This document shows, piece by piece, positions 47,817 through 56,625 of a DNA stretch of 64,000 nt. The notes under the pieces are model-generated. The model saw nothing but the letters and a program-made list of their open reading frames with translations. It had not been told where the DNA came from and did no database searches. The translations under genes were made by a program, and so were the position numbers. Source of the DNA: Microbacterium paraoxydans (GTDB taxonomy: Bacteria > Actinomycetota > Actinomycetes > Actinomycetales > Microbacteriaceae); contig NZ_JAGTUK010000001.1 in the NCBI RefSeq assembly GCF_018224615.1, forward strand, positions 186,001 through 250,000. Direction: 5' to 3'. Every line of letters starts with the position of its first letter. Position 1 is the stretch's first letter.

Positions 47817-48844
47817 CGGGCGACCTCCTCGGTCGGGGCGGTGGCCGCGTGGGCGGCGCCGGGGGTCTCGGCGAGCGACACGGCGGCGCCGCGCGCGATG
47901 GAGGCGTAGGCGGCTTCGGCCACGGCGACCGCGGCAATCCCGTCGGCCGGGGTCACGCGGGCGTCGCGACCCTCGCGGATGGCCGACACGAAGTCGGCGA
48001 TCTCGGCGTAGTACGGGCTCTCCTCGGGCGACATCGGCGGCAGGTAGTCGGCGTCGCCCTCCGGCACGACGGCGTCGGTGCGCAGCGTGGCGTCCTCGGC
48101 GCTGTCGTAGCGCAGGCGGCCCTCCGAGCCCGCGACCTCGACGCTCGTGCGGAACGGCATGCCCGGCTGCACCCAGCTCGCGTGCAGGTGGCTGAGCACG
48201 CCGTTGCGGTGGGTGAGCACGACGTGCGCGGTGACCGGTGCGGGCACGCGGTCGTCCACGGTCGGCGGGTTCTGCACCGCGTAGACGCTGTCGACCGGTC
48301 CGGCGAACCAGAGCGCCTGGTCGATGTCGTGGATCATGAGGTCGCGGATCACGCCCCCGCCCGCCCGCTCGGAGAAGAACCACCCGGTCTGCGGTGCGGA
48401 GCCCGCGCGGCTGAACCGTTGCACGGCGAGCGTGCCGATGCGTCCCGCGTCGATGCCGGCCTTGATCTGCGCGTACTCGCCCATGTAGCGCACGACGTGT
48501 GCGGGGAACAGGCGGACACCCGCCCGGGCGGCGGCCGCGGTCACGTCGGCGGCGGCCTCCGCGGTGGCGGCGAGCGGCTTCTCGCAGATCACGTCGCGGC
48601 CGCGGGCGATGGCGCGCAGCGCGAAGTCGGCGTGCGTGCTGCTGGGGGTGACGATGTCGACCAGGTCCACCCGCTCGATCAGGGCGTCCACCCCGTCGAC
48701 CACCTCGAAGCCGTACTCCGCGGCGATCTCCTCGGCCCCGTCGAGCGAGGTCACGTAGCCCCGCACGCCCAGTGCGCGCCAGGCGTCGGCGTGCACGCGG
48801 GAGATGCCGCCCGCGCCGATGAGTCCGACTGTCAACGTGCTCAC
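47813..48844 (-). CDS. Gfo/Idh/MocA-family oxidoreductase
   Basis: A protein of 343 residues. The NAD-binding loop is GLIGAGGISRVHADAW (classical GxGGI), the family motif EKPL is in DVICEKPLAATA, and the catalytic segment is GGGVIRDLMIHDIDQALWF with the His-x-x-Asp pair. The GTG start overlaps the ROK regulator stop. It is the paralogue of the downstream enzyme at moderate similarity; the pair probably performs consecutive or reversible steps (oxidation at one carbon, reduction at another), as in known sugar-acid pathways. Confidence 0.88.
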   Translation of the reverse strand: MSTLTVGLIGAGGISRVHADAWRALGVRGYVTSLDGAEEIAAEYGFEVVDGVDALIERVDLVDIVTPSSTHADFALRAIARGRDVICEKPLAATAEAAADVTAAAARAGVRLFPAHVVRYMGEYAQIKAGIDAGRIGTLAVQRFSRAGSAPQTGWFFSERAGGGVIRDLMIHDIDQALWFAGPVDSVYAVQNPPTVDDRVPAPVTAHVVLTHRNGVLSHLHASWVQPGMPFRTSVEVAGSEGRLRYDSAEDATLRTDAVVPEGDADYLPPMSPEESPYYAEIADFVSAIREGRDARVTPADGIAAVAVAEAAYASIARGAAVSLAETPGAAHAATAPTEEVAR

Positions 48845-50010
48845 TGCTTCTCCTCGGTGTCGTCGCCGGTGGCGGGCTCGTGCGGCAGGGGGGTGATGGG
48901 TGGGGCAGGCATGTCGTCGATGCCGGAGATCTCGGCGGGGTGGCGCTGGAATGCGTGCACGACCGCTCCGTGCGCGGCGGCCTCGGCGCCGAGGCGGGCC
49001 TCGGCGACGGGCACCTGGAAGGGGAGCCCGAGGTGTCCGGGCAGGGCGGCCCGCAGGGGGTCGAGCAGCTGCTCGTGCGCGGCCGACAGTCCACCGCCGA
49101 TCACGACCATGGCCGGGTCGACCGTCATGATCAGGGTCGCGATGCCGTGTGCCAGCTCGTCGATGAAGGCGTCCAACTCGTCCTGTGCGGCCCGGTCGCC
49201 CTCCCGGGCGAGCGCGAACACCTCGGCCGCGGTGGGGGCCGTGCGCCAGGGGATCTGCCCGGTCTCGCTGTTGAGGCCGCGGAAGGCCAGGCGGCCGATG
49301 TCGCCCGCAGCGTTGTGGATGCCGCGGCGGGGCCGGCCGCCGAGGATGAGGCCCATCGCGATGCGGTTGCCGACCGACAGGTAGATCACGTCGTCGACGA
49401 GCTGCGCGACCCCGAGGTGGTGTTCCGCGACCGCGGCGAGGCGCACGCCGTTGTCCACTGCGACCGGGCAGCCGAACGCCTGCCGCAGCTGCGCCCCGAT
49501 GTCGATCCCCGACCACTCCGGGATCACGACAGAGGTGGTCACGCGCCCGGCGTCGTCGACGAGGCCGGGCAGGGAGACGCCGACGGCGCGCACCTGCGAG
49601 GCGGCGATGCCCGCGGCGGCGAGCGTGCCGCGGGCGTGGGAGAGGACGGCGGCGAGCTTGGCGGCACCGTCGGGCTGCGCGGAGACGCCGGGGAAGGTGC
49701 GCTGGGCGATCACGACCCCGGCGAGGTCGGACAGCACGACCCGCACGCTCGCGACCCCGATGTCGATGCCGACCACGGTCCCGGCGGCGGCGTGGAACGC
49801 GTAGCGGCGGGCGGGCCGTCCGGCGCCTCCGGCGTTCTGTGCGGGGGCGTCGACCAGCAGCCCGGAGTCGCTCAACACGGTCACCGCGTTCTCGACCGAG
49901 GTGCGCGAGACCTCCAGCGAGCGCGAGAGATCGCTCACGGTGGCGGGGCCGGTGTCGCGCAGCTGGAGGGCGCAGCGCGCCACGATCGACAGCGGACTCG
50001 TCACGCCCAT
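48841..50010 (-). CDS. ROK-family transcriptional regulator lacking the zinc motif
   Basis: A protein of 389 residues. The N-terminal winged HTH is VARCALQLRDTGPATVSDLSRSLEVSRTSVENAV. The ROK fold has GIDIGVASVRVVLSDL and GVSLPGLVDDAG. The zinc signature CxCGxxGCxE is absent: the matching region (GDIGRLAFRGLNSETGQIPW) has no Cys, so it is unlikely to bind zinc like Mlc/NagC. It is the first gene of the minus-strand group and divergent from the ABC importer. It most likely represses both directions until a pathway sugar binds. ATG 50010. Confidence 0.88.
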   Translation of the reverse strand: MGVTSPLSIVARCALQLRDTGPATVSDLSRSLEVSRTSVENAVTVLSDSGLLVDAPAQNAGGAGRPARRYAFHAAAGTVVGIDIGVASVRVVLSDLAGVVIAQRTFPGVSAQPDGAAKLAAVLSHARGTLAAAGIAASQVRAVGVSLPGLVDDAGRVTTSVVIPEWSGIDIGAQLRQAFGCPVAVDNGVRLAAVAEHHLGVAQLVDDVIYLSVGNRIAMGLILGGRPRRGIHNAAGDIGRLAFRGLNSETGQIPWRTAPTAAEVFALAREGDRAAQDELDAFIDELAHGIATLIMTVDPAMVVIGGGLSAAHEQLLDPLRAALPGHLGLPFQVPVAEARLGAEAAAHGAVVHAFQRHPAEISGIDDMPAPPITPLPHEPATGDDTEEKQ

Positions 50011-50072
50011 GTGCGGTGCCTCCTTCGTCCCCGTCGTTGGTGCGATCAAATTAGCACACCCGGTTCTCACAT

Positions 50073-50103
50073 CGTGTTTTGGCGTTGATGATCGAGAAAC
50101 ACG
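50073..50103. promoter_or_regulatory. Inverted repeat between ROK gene and sugar ABC operon
   Basis: CGTGTTT (50073-50079) and AAACACG (50097-50103) are perfect arms with a 17-base spacer in the divergent promoter region, a probable ROK-type operator. Confidence 0.5.
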
Positions 50104-50131
50104 CTGGAAACATGCGTCTGCGAACTTGTAC

Positions 50132-50182
50132 TTGACGAATTATCCCAGCCCAATGTCATAATGAACCGTACTCAGCACGGTT
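50132..50182 (+). promoter_or_regulatory. Promoter and second palindrome of the carbohydrate ABC operon
   Basis: TTGACG at 50132-50137 is a good -35 element; CATAAT at 50157-50162, or TCATAA one base earlier, is the -10 with a slightly long 18-19-base spacer. AACCGT (50164-50169) and ACGGTT (50177-50182) form a perfect palindrome with a 7-base spacer right at the transcription start, a typical repressor site. Confidence 0.55.
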
Positions 50183-50198
50183 TACGCAAAGGAGCACC

Positions 50199-51440
50199 AT
50201 GCGCGTCAGCAAGATCACCGGCGTCGTCGCGGGAGTCGCGGCCGCCACCCTGTTGGCCGGATGTTCGGCCGGCGGAGGCACCACCGCAGAGGGCGAGCAG
50301 GACATCACGGTCTGGCTCTACCCGGTCATCGCCGACGAGGCGGTGCACAAGGACTTCTGGGACTCGACCATCGAGGCGTTCGAGGAGGAGAACGAGAACG
50401 TCAACGTGACGTACGAGATCTTCCCGTGGGCGAACCGCGACGAAGCCCTCCAGACCGCGATCGCCGCGGGCAAGGGCCCCGACGTCGTCTACCTCATCCC
50501 CGATCAGCTCGCGGCGTACCAGAAGTCGATCGCCCCGCTGAACGACCTGCTGAGCGAGGAGCGCCAGGGCGACCTGCTGCCCAACGTGAAGGAGTCGGTC
50601 ACGATCGGCGGCGACATCCTCGGCGCCCCCATCCTCACCAGCGCGCAGCCCCTCATCTGCAACGCGGCCGCGTTCGAGGCCGCGGGCGTGACCGAATACC
50701 CGGAGACGTGGGACGACGTCGCCGAGATGGCCCCCGCGTTCGTCGAGAAGGGTATGTACGCCCTCAACTACCCCGCCTCCGCCGAGAACACCCTCAACCT
50801 CACCTACTACCCGCTGCTGTGGCAGGCGGGCGGCGAGGTCTACACCGAGGACGGCGAGGTCGGCTTCGACAGCAAGGCCGGCGAGAAGGCGCTCACGTTC
50901 CTGACCGACCTGGCCGAGGAGGGCGCGCTCGACCCCGAGGCGCTCACCACCAACGTGCCGCTCGAGCAGACCGCGATCGCCCAGGGCAAGGTCGCCTGCA
51001 CCTGGAACAACGCCGTCACCGAGGTGGCGCCGTTCTGGGGCGAGGAGAACGTGAAGGTGCTCGCACCGCTCACCGACAAGGAGTCCGTCGCCTACGGCAC
51101 GGTCGGCTCGCTCTCGGTGCTCAAGGGTTCGAAGGCCAAGGACGCCGCCGCGGCGTTCGCCGAGTACGCCACCGGCGCCGACGTGGTCGAGCCGTACCTG
51201 AAGGCCGCCGGCTTCTTCTCCGCGCTCAGCACCACCGAGCCGCTGTACGCCGACGACCCGCTGCTCGGCGAGGTCGAGAAGTACGTGCCCGACACCACCG
51301 TGGGCCAGCTCGACGCCAGCTCGCGTGCCCTGATGGGCGTGCTGTCGCCCGAGATCCAGGCCGCCCTGCTCGGCCAGAAGTCGCCCGCCGACGCCCTGAA
51401 GGACGCCGCGGCCGCCGCAGCCCCGCTGCTGCAGAAGTGA
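50199..51440 (+). CDS. Carbohydrate ABC transporter substrate-binding lipoprotein
   Basis: A protein of 413 residues. The signal peptide ends in lipobox LLAGC (Cys22). The rest is a cluster B extracellular solute-binding fold: ITVWLYPVIADEAVHKDFWDSTIEAFEEEN, PDVVYLIPDQLAAYQ, FEAAGVTEYPETWDDVAEMAP. ATG 50199 follows AAGGAG. It captures the substrate for the two permeases that follow. No ATPase is in the locus; actinobacteria often share an MsiK-type ATPase. The ligand is unknown. Confidence 0.93.
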   Translation: MRVSKITGVVAGVAAATLLAGCSAGGGTTAEGEQDITVWLYPVIADEAVHKDFWDSTIEAFEEENENVNVTYEIFPWANRDEALQTAIAAGKGPDVVYLIPDQLAAYQKSIAPLNDLLSEERQGDLLPNVKESVTIGGDILGAPILTSAQPLICNAAAFEAAGVTEYPETWDDVAEMAPAFVEKGMYALNYPASAENTLNLTYYPLLWQAGGEVYTEDGEVGFDSKAGEKALTFLTDLAEEGALDPEALTTNVPLEQTAIAQGKVACTWNNAVTEVAPFWGEENVKVLAPLTDKESVAYGTVGSLSVLKGSKAKDAAAAFAEYATGADVVEPYLKAAGFFSALSTTEPLYADDPLLGEVEKYVPDTTVGQLDASSRALMGVLSPEIQAALLGQKSPADALKDAAAAAAPLLQK

Positions 51441-51446
51441 GGCGAC

Positions 51447-51477
51447 GGGGGCGTGCGGTCACCCGCCGCACGCCCCC
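51447..51477 (+). promoter_or_regulatory. Intercistronic hairpin between binding protein and permease genes
   Basis: GGGGGCGTGCGG (51447-51458) and CCGCACGCCCCC (51466-51477) form a perfect 12-bp stem with a 7-base loop. No T-run follows and the permeases continue in the same direction, so it probably protects or attenuates the transcript to give excess binding protein, as in malE-malF. Confidence 0.7.
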
Positions 51478-51508
51478 TCCTCCCCGCCCCCGACGTGAGG
51501 AAACGACA

Positions 51509-52414
51509 ATGACGACGGCCACCACGGCACCCACACCCGCAGGGCGCGTCGCCCGGGTGCTCGCCCGGCGGGAAGCGCGCATCGCGTTCCTGTTCGTGCT
51601 GCCCGCCTTCCTGCTGTTCATCGCCTTCCGCTTCGGCCCCAGCATCGCGGGCGTGGCGCTGAGCTTCTTCGACTACGACATCTCCGGCGAGATCGCGTGG
51701 CGCGGTCTCGACCACTTCCAGCGGCTGATCGCCGACCCGCTGTTCTGGCGGGCACTGGGCACCACCGTCATCTACACCGTGCTGGCCGTGCCGATCGCGC
51801 TCGTGCTGTCGACCGTGATGGCCCTCGGCGTGCGGCGGGCGTTCCGCGGCGCGCGGTTCTTCCGCTCCATCTTCTTCCTGCCCGTGATCACCTCGCTGGT
51901 GCTCGCCGGCTCGATCTTCGTGTGGATCTTCTCCGCCAACGGCCCGTGGTCGGCGCTGATGACCCCGCTCGGCCTCGGCGGCTCGTGGCTCGGCAGCACC
52001 GTGCTGGTGATCCCCGCGATCGTCGTGGTGGGCGTGTGGTCGCGGTTCGGCTACGGGATGATGATCCTCATCGCCGCGCTGCAGGACGTGCCGCGCGAGC
52101 TCGAGGAGGCCGCGCTGGTGGACGGCGCGAACGCCTGGCAGCGGTTCCGGTGGATCATCCTCCCCCACCTGCGGCCCACGTTCTTCTTCCTCGCGGTGAT
52201 CGAGACGACCGCCGCCTTCCAGGTGTTCGACGTGATCTACGTGATGACTCAGGGCGGACCCGCGAACGCCAGCTACTCGCTCGTCTACCTGCTGTACGAC
52301 CAGGGCTTCCGCTACTTCGACTACGGCTACGCGGCCGCCGTCGGTGTGGCCCTGTTCATCATGACCCTCGTGGTCGCCCTCATCCAGCGCCTCGTGATCG
52401 GAAAGCAGAAATGA
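51509..52414 (+). CDS. Carbohydrate ABC transporter permease (MalF type)
   Basis: A protein of 301 residues with six membrane helices. The permease docking loop is ELEEAALVDGANAWQRFRWIILPHLRP (EAA motif). The N-terminal segment is an FLFVLPAFLLFIAF helix after a basic stretch. It forms the translocation pore with the next gene. ATG 51509 follows GTGAGGAAA. The TGA stop overlaps the next start. Confidence 0.93.
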   Translation: MTTATTAPTPAGRVARVLARREARIAFLFVLPAFLLFIAFRFGPSIAGVALSFFDYDISGEIAWRGLDHFQRLIADPLFWRALGTTVIYTVLAVPIALVLSTVMALGVRRAFRGARFFRSIFFLPVITSLVLAGSIFVWIFSANGPWSALMTPLGLGGSWLGSTVLVIPAIVVVGVWSRFGYGMMILIAALQDVPRELEEAALVDGANAWQRFRWIILPHLRPTFFFLAVIETTAAFQVFDVIYVMTQGGPANASYSLVYLLYDQGFRYFDYGYAAAVGVALFIMTLVVALIQRLVIGKQK

Positions 52415-53316
52415 CCGCCCTCCTGCAGCCGCCGACGCAGACCGCCCCGCCCGCCCCGGCGCCCGCGCCCCGCAAGCGCCGTTCGTTCCGCGCGCTGGAG
52501 CCCACCGGGTGGGGTGTGGTCGTGCGGTGGGTCTGGCTGAGCATCGCGGGCATTCTCAGCTTCTTCCCGTTCTACGCGATGGTCGTGCTGAGCCTGAAGC
52601 CCGGCATGGTCGTGGAGCTTCCCGGCTCGCTGCTGCCGTGGACCGACATCTCGTTCGACTCCTACGCGCAGGTGCTCGGCGGGCAGAACATCCTCGGCTG
52701 GCTGTTCAACACGCTCGTCTACTCGCTCGTGTCGGTCGTGGCCGTGCTGTTCCTGTCCGCCCTCGCCGGGTACGCGTTCGCCAAGAAGCGCTTCCGCGGC
52801 AAGGAGGTCATGTTCTGGTCGTTCCTGGCGATGGTGATGGTGCCGTTCCACGTCACCCTGATTCCCACGTTCATCCTGATGGCGAACCTCGGCGGCATCG
52901 ACACCTACTGGGGCCTCATCCTGCCGACGCTCGCGAACGCGCAGGCCGTGTTCCTGATGCGGCAGTTCATCCAGGGCCTGCCGGACGAGCTGTTCGAGGC
53001 GGCCCGCATCGACGGTGCCGGCGAGTTCCGCATCTTCCTGCGGATCGTGCTGCCGCTGTGCAAGCCGATCCTCGCGACCCTCGGCATCTTCGTGTTCCTG
53101 TGGCACTGGAACGACTTCCTGTGGCCGCTCATCATCGCCAAGTCCAACTCGATGTTCACGCTCACCGTGGGCATCTCCTCGCTGCAGCAGCAGAACGTGC
53201 CGCTCAGCACCATGCTCGCCGGCTCCGTGGTGGCGCTGCTGCCCATCTTCCTCGCGTACCTCATCGCCCAGCGGTACGTGCAGGAGGGCGTGACCGGCAC
53301 CGGGATCAAGGGCTGA
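52411..53316 (+). CDS. Carbohydrate ABC transporter permease (MalG type)
   Basis: A protein of 301 residues with six membrane helices after a proline-rich N-terminal cytoplasmic stretch (PPAPAPAPRKRRSF). The EAA docking loop is ELFEAARIDGAGEFRIFLRIVLPLCKP. The start codon overlaps the previous stop (ATGA). It pairs with the MalF-type permease. Confidence 0.93.
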   Translation: MTALLQPPTQTAPPAPAPAPRKRRSFRALEPTGWGVVVRWVWLSIAGILSFFPFYAMVVLSLKPGMVVELPGSLLPWTDISFDSYAQVLGGQNILGWLFNTLVYSLVSVVAVLFLSALAGYAFAKKRFRGKEVMFWSFLAMVMVPFHVTLIPTFILMANLGGIDTYWGLILPTLANAQAVFLMRQFIQGLPDELFEAARIDGAGEFRIFLRIVLPLCKPILATLGIFVFLWHWNDFLWPLIIAKSNSMFTLTVGISSLQQQNVPLSTMLAGSVVALLPIFLAYLIAQRYVQEGVTGTGIKG

Positions 53317-53336
53317 GAAGAAGGGAAGAGCACCAC

Positions 53337-54371
53337 ATGACTCAGCACAGCTTCGCCTCCGAGGCCGAGCTCGAAGAGACCCTGGCCACCCCGAGCGACG
53401 CGCTCGTGGCCGACCTGGCGCGCGGATCGGGCGACCTCGTGATCCTCGGCGCCGGGGGCAAGATGGGCCCGACGCTCGCGATGCTCGCGCGCCGCGGGAT
53501 GGACGCCGCCGGCCGGAAGGACGACGCCGTGTACGCGGTGTCGCGCTTCGGCGACGCGGCGATCCGGGAACGGCTGGAGGCCGCCGGAGTGACCGTCGTG
53601 CCGTTCGACCTGATCGAGAACGACGACTTCTCCACGCTGCCCGACGCCCCCAACGTGGTGTTCATGGTCGGCGCGAAGTTCGGTGCCGCGACCAACGCCT
53701 CGTGGGCGTGGGAGGTCAACGCCGCGCTGCCCGACCGCGTGGCCCGCCGCTACCGCGACAGCGCGATCGCCGTGCTCTCCACCGGCAACGTGTACCCGTT
53801 CGTGCCCGCCTCGTCGGGCGGCGCATCGGAGGACGTGACCCCGGCGCCGATCGGCGAGTACGCCCAGTCGTGCCTCGGGCGCGAGCGCGTGTTCGAGTTC
53901 GGGGCGCAGGAGCGCGGCACGCGGGTCGCAATCATCCGCCTCAACTACGCGGTCGACCTGCGCTACGGCGTGCTGGCCGACATCGGCACGGCCGTGCACG
54001 CGGGCGAGCCCGTGTCCGTCGCGACCGCCAACGTCAACGTCATCTGGCAGGGCTACGCGAACGAGGTCGTGCTGCGCAGCCTCGGGCACGCGTCCACCGC
54101 GCCGTTCACGATCAACCTCACCGGACCGGAACTGCTGAGCGTGGAGTCGGTCGCCCGCGGCTTCGGCGCCCTGTTCGACCGCGAGGTCACGATCGTCGAG
54201 GAACCGCAGCCGACCGCGCTGCTCAGCGACGCCCGCCGGTGCATGGCCCTGTTCGGCTACCCGTCCGTGTCGGCCGAGGAGCTGATCCGGATGCAGGCCG
54301 CGTGGATCGACGCCGGACTGCCCATGATCGCCAAGCCCACCAAGTGGGCCGTGCGGGACGGGAAGTTCTGA
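53337..54371 (+). CDS. SDR-type NAD-dependent epimerase/dehydratase with a divergent active site
   Basis: An extended-SDR protein of 344 residues. The NAD loop is GAGGKMG (about 38-44). The expected Tyr-x-x-x-Lys motif reads YAQSC: Tyr175 is present, but residue 179 is Cys instead of Lys. NVYPFVPAS before it is the usual substrate loop. The C-terminal end (MIAKPTKWAVRDGKF) is atypical. Without the Lys, normal hydride-transfer chemistry may be weakened; it may be a divergent epimerase, dehydratase or non-catalytic protein. Its stop overlaps the aldolase start. Confidence 0.8.
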   Translation: MTQHSFASEAELEETLATPSDALVADLARGSGDLVILGAGGKMGPTLAMLARRGMDAAGRKDDAVYAVSRFGDAAIRERLEAAGVTVVPFDLIENDDFSTLPDAPNVVFMVGAKFGAATNASWAWEVNAALPDRVARRYRDSAIAVLSTGNVYPFVPASSGGASEDVTPAPIGEYAQSCLGRERVFEFGAQERGTRVAIIRLNYAVDLRYGVLADIGTAVHAGEPVSVATANVNVIWQGYANEVVLRSLGHASTAPFTINLTGPELLSVESVARGFGALFDREVTIVEEPQPTALLSDARRCMALFGYPSVSAEELIRMQAAWIDAGLPMIAKPTKWAVRDGKF

Positions 54372-55453
54372 TGCCGTCGTCCGCCGACACCGCGACCGTC
54401 CCCGCACTGCGCCCCGAGGCTGCGGCCACGCTCGCCCGCGGTGCCGTGATCCCCGCGCACCCGCTCGCGCTGACCGCCGACCGCACGCTCGACGAGCGCC
54501 GGCAGCGGGCCCTCACGCGCTACTACCTCGACGCGGGCGCCGGTGGCATCGCGGTCGGGGTGCACACGACCCAGTTCGAGATCCGCGACCCGGAGCACGC
54601 CCTGTTCGAGCCCGTGCTCGCGCTCGCCGCGGAGGAGCTGGACGCCCGCGCGGGTGCCGATGTCGTGCGCATCGCCGGTGTGGCGGGCGGCACGGCGCAG
54701 GCGGTGGCGGAGGCCGAGCTCGCGCGCGGGCTCGGCTACGACGCCGTGCTGGTGAGTCCCCGCGTCGCGGGCGCCGACGAGCGTGCCCTGCTCGAACGCG
54801 CCCGCGCCGTCGGCGAGGTGCTGCCCGTTGTGGGCTTCTACCTGCAGTCCGCGATCGGCGGACCCGTGCTGGGGCGCGACTTCTGGCGCGAGTTCGCGTC
54901 GATCCCGTCGGTGGTGGCGGTGAAGGCCGCCCCGTTCGACCGCTACCGCACGCTGGAGCTGGTGCGCGGGGTGGCGGCGTCCGGCCGCGCCGACGACATC
55001 GCCCTGTACACGGGCAACGACGACGCGATCGTCGCCGACCTGCTGTCGGAGTTCCACGTCGACTCCCCGTCTGGCCCGCGCACGCTGCGGTTCGTCGGCG
55101 GGCTGCTCGGTCAGTGGGCGGTGGGAACGCGGGCGGCGGTGGCGCTGCTGGAGCGCGCAAGGCAGGCGATGGACGGCGACGCCGAGGCGTACCGCGAGCT
55201 CGGACTGCTCGCCTCCGACATGGTCGATGTGAACCAGGCGGTGTTCGACCCCGGCAACGACTTCCACGGCGTGATCGCGGGCGTGCACGAGCTGCTCCGC
55301 CAGCAGGGTCTGCTGGAGGGCACGTGGTGCCTGGACCCGACCGAGGGGCTCTCGCCGGGGCAGGCGGAGGAGATCGCCAGGGTGCGCCGCGCGTACCCCG
55401 CCCTCAACGACGACGCGTTCATCGCCGCGCACCTCGAGGACTGGCTGCGATGA
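54371..55453 (+). CDS. DapA-like dihydrodipicolinate synthase-family aldolase
   Basis: A TIM-barrel protein of 360 residues of the DHDPS/NAL family. The Schiff-base Lys185 is in VVAVKAAPFD. The catalytic Tyr is probably in VVGFYLQSAIGG. The N-terminal AVIPAHPLALTADRTLDERRQRALTRYYLDAGAGGIAVGV shows the family strand 1 and helix. Length exceeds typical DapA (about 290) by a C-terminal extension. In a sugar-acid locus it is most likely an aldolase or dehydratase acting on a keto-deoxy sugar acid, not lysine biosynthesis. Confidence 0.85.
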   Translation: MPSSADTATVPALRPEAAATLARGAVIPAHPLALTADRTLDERRQRALTRYYLDAGAGGIAVGVHTTQFEIRDPEHALFEPVLALAAEELDARAGADVVRIAGVAGGTAQAVAEAELARGLGYDAVLVSPRVAGADERALLERARAVGEVLPVVGFYLQSAIGGPVLGRDFWREFASIPSVVAVKAAPFDRYRTLELVRGVAASGRADDIALYTGNDDAIVADLLSEFHVDSPSGPRTLRFVGGLLGQWAVGTRAAVALLERARQAMDGDAEAYRELGLLASDMVDVNQAVFDPGNDFHGVIAGVHELLRQQGLLEGTWCLDPTEGLSPGQAEEIARVRRAYPALNDDAFIAAHLEDWLR

Positions 55454-56466
55454 GCGCCGCGGGGCCCGCGGTCGTGGTCGCGGCGGTGCCGGAGGCGCTG
55501 TCGGCGGAGTTCTTCTCCGCCGCCGACCTTGACCGCGTGCACCGGGCCGCGGCCGCCGCCGGCGGGAGGTTCGTGCGGGCGGAGTCGCTCGACGACCTCG
55601 ACCCCGCGGAGCTGCGCGAGGCCAGGGTCGTGATCACGAGCTGGGGTGCCCCGCCGTTCGACCCCGCCCTGCTCGCCCGGCTCCCGGCGCTGGAGCTCGT
55701 GGCGCACACGGGGGCGTCGGTCAAGGCGTTCGTGACGGACGACCTGTTCGACCGCGGGGTGGCGGTGACCCAGGCGGGCGACGCGATGGCCCGCCCGGTC
55801 GCGGAGGTGTCGCTGGCGTTCACGCTCGCGCTGCTGCACCGGCTGCCCGAGCTGTCCCACGGGCTGCGCGCCGGCGGGTGGTACGACGCCGACGCCGTGG
55901 GCACGCAGCACGAGATCCTCGGGGCGCCGATCGCGGTGATCGGGGCGTCGCGCACGGGTCGCGCGTACCTGCCGCTGATCGCGGCGCTGGGCGCGGAGCC
56001 GCTGCTGGTGGACCCGACGCTCGACCCGGCGGAGGCCGCTGCGCTCGGCGCGGAGCTGCTGCCGCTCGACGAGGCCCTGCGCCGCGCCCGCATCGTGGCG
56101 GTGCACGCGCCGACCCTGCCCGAGACGCATCACCTGATCGGCCGCAGGGAGCTGGCGCTCCTGCCCGACGGCGCGGGGCTGGTCAACACGGCGCGCTCGT
56201 GGCTGGTCGACGAGGCGGCCCTGATCGACGAGGTCCGTGCGGGGCGCCTGAGCGCCGCGGTGGACGTGTTCGACGAGGAGCCGTTCGACGCCGGCCACCC
56301 GTTCCGCACGCTGCCCGGTGTGCTCGCGACGCCGCACCGCGCCGCGGGTACGCACGAGGGGCGACGGCGCCAGGGGCGGATCGTGGCGGACGAGGTCGAG
56401 GCGTTCCTCGGCGGTCGGCCGCTCGCGCACACGATCGATCGCGCACGGCTGGCGTCGATGGCATGA
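55450..56466 (+). CDS. D-isomer-specific 2-hydroxyacid dehydrogenase
   Basis: A protein of 338 residues. The NAD-binding half carries IAVIGASRTGRAYLPLIAALGA (the usual GxGxxG is GASRTG). The catalytic residues are Arg in NTARSWLVDE, Glu in FDEEPFD and His in TPHRAAGTHEG, as in glycerate/hydroxypyruvate dehydrogenases. It reduces a 2-keto acid, probably an end product of the DapA-like enzyme. It overlaps the aldolase by 4 bases; the operon may end here. Confidence 0.87.
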   Translation: MSAAGPAVVVAAVPEALSAEFFSAADLDRVHRAAAAAGGRFVRAESLDDLDPAELREARVVITSWGAPPFDPALLARLPALELVAHTGASVKAFVTDDLFDRGVAVTQAGDAMARPVAEVSLAFTLALLHRLPELSHGLRAGGWYDADAVGTQHEILGAPIAVIGASRTGRAYLPLIAALGAEPLLVDPTLDPAEAAALGAELLPLDEALRRARIVAVHAPTLPETHHLIGRRELALLPDGAGLVNTARSWLVDEAALIDEVRAGRLSAAVDVFDEEPFDAGHPFRTLPGVLATPHRAAGTHEGRRRQGRIVADEVEAFLGGRPLAHTIDRARLASMA

Positions 56467-56625
56467 CCGCGGCGTCCGCGGCCGGAGCGACCCGGTCCAC
56501 GCGGACGCGGGGAAGCGCCCGGGTGGGAGCCCGGGGTGCTGGGGTCGGGGGACTCGAGGGAGGACGCGGATCGGCCGCACGGCCGGACGCCTGACCGCGG
56601 CGACGTCGCCGCAAGGAGGTTGAGC

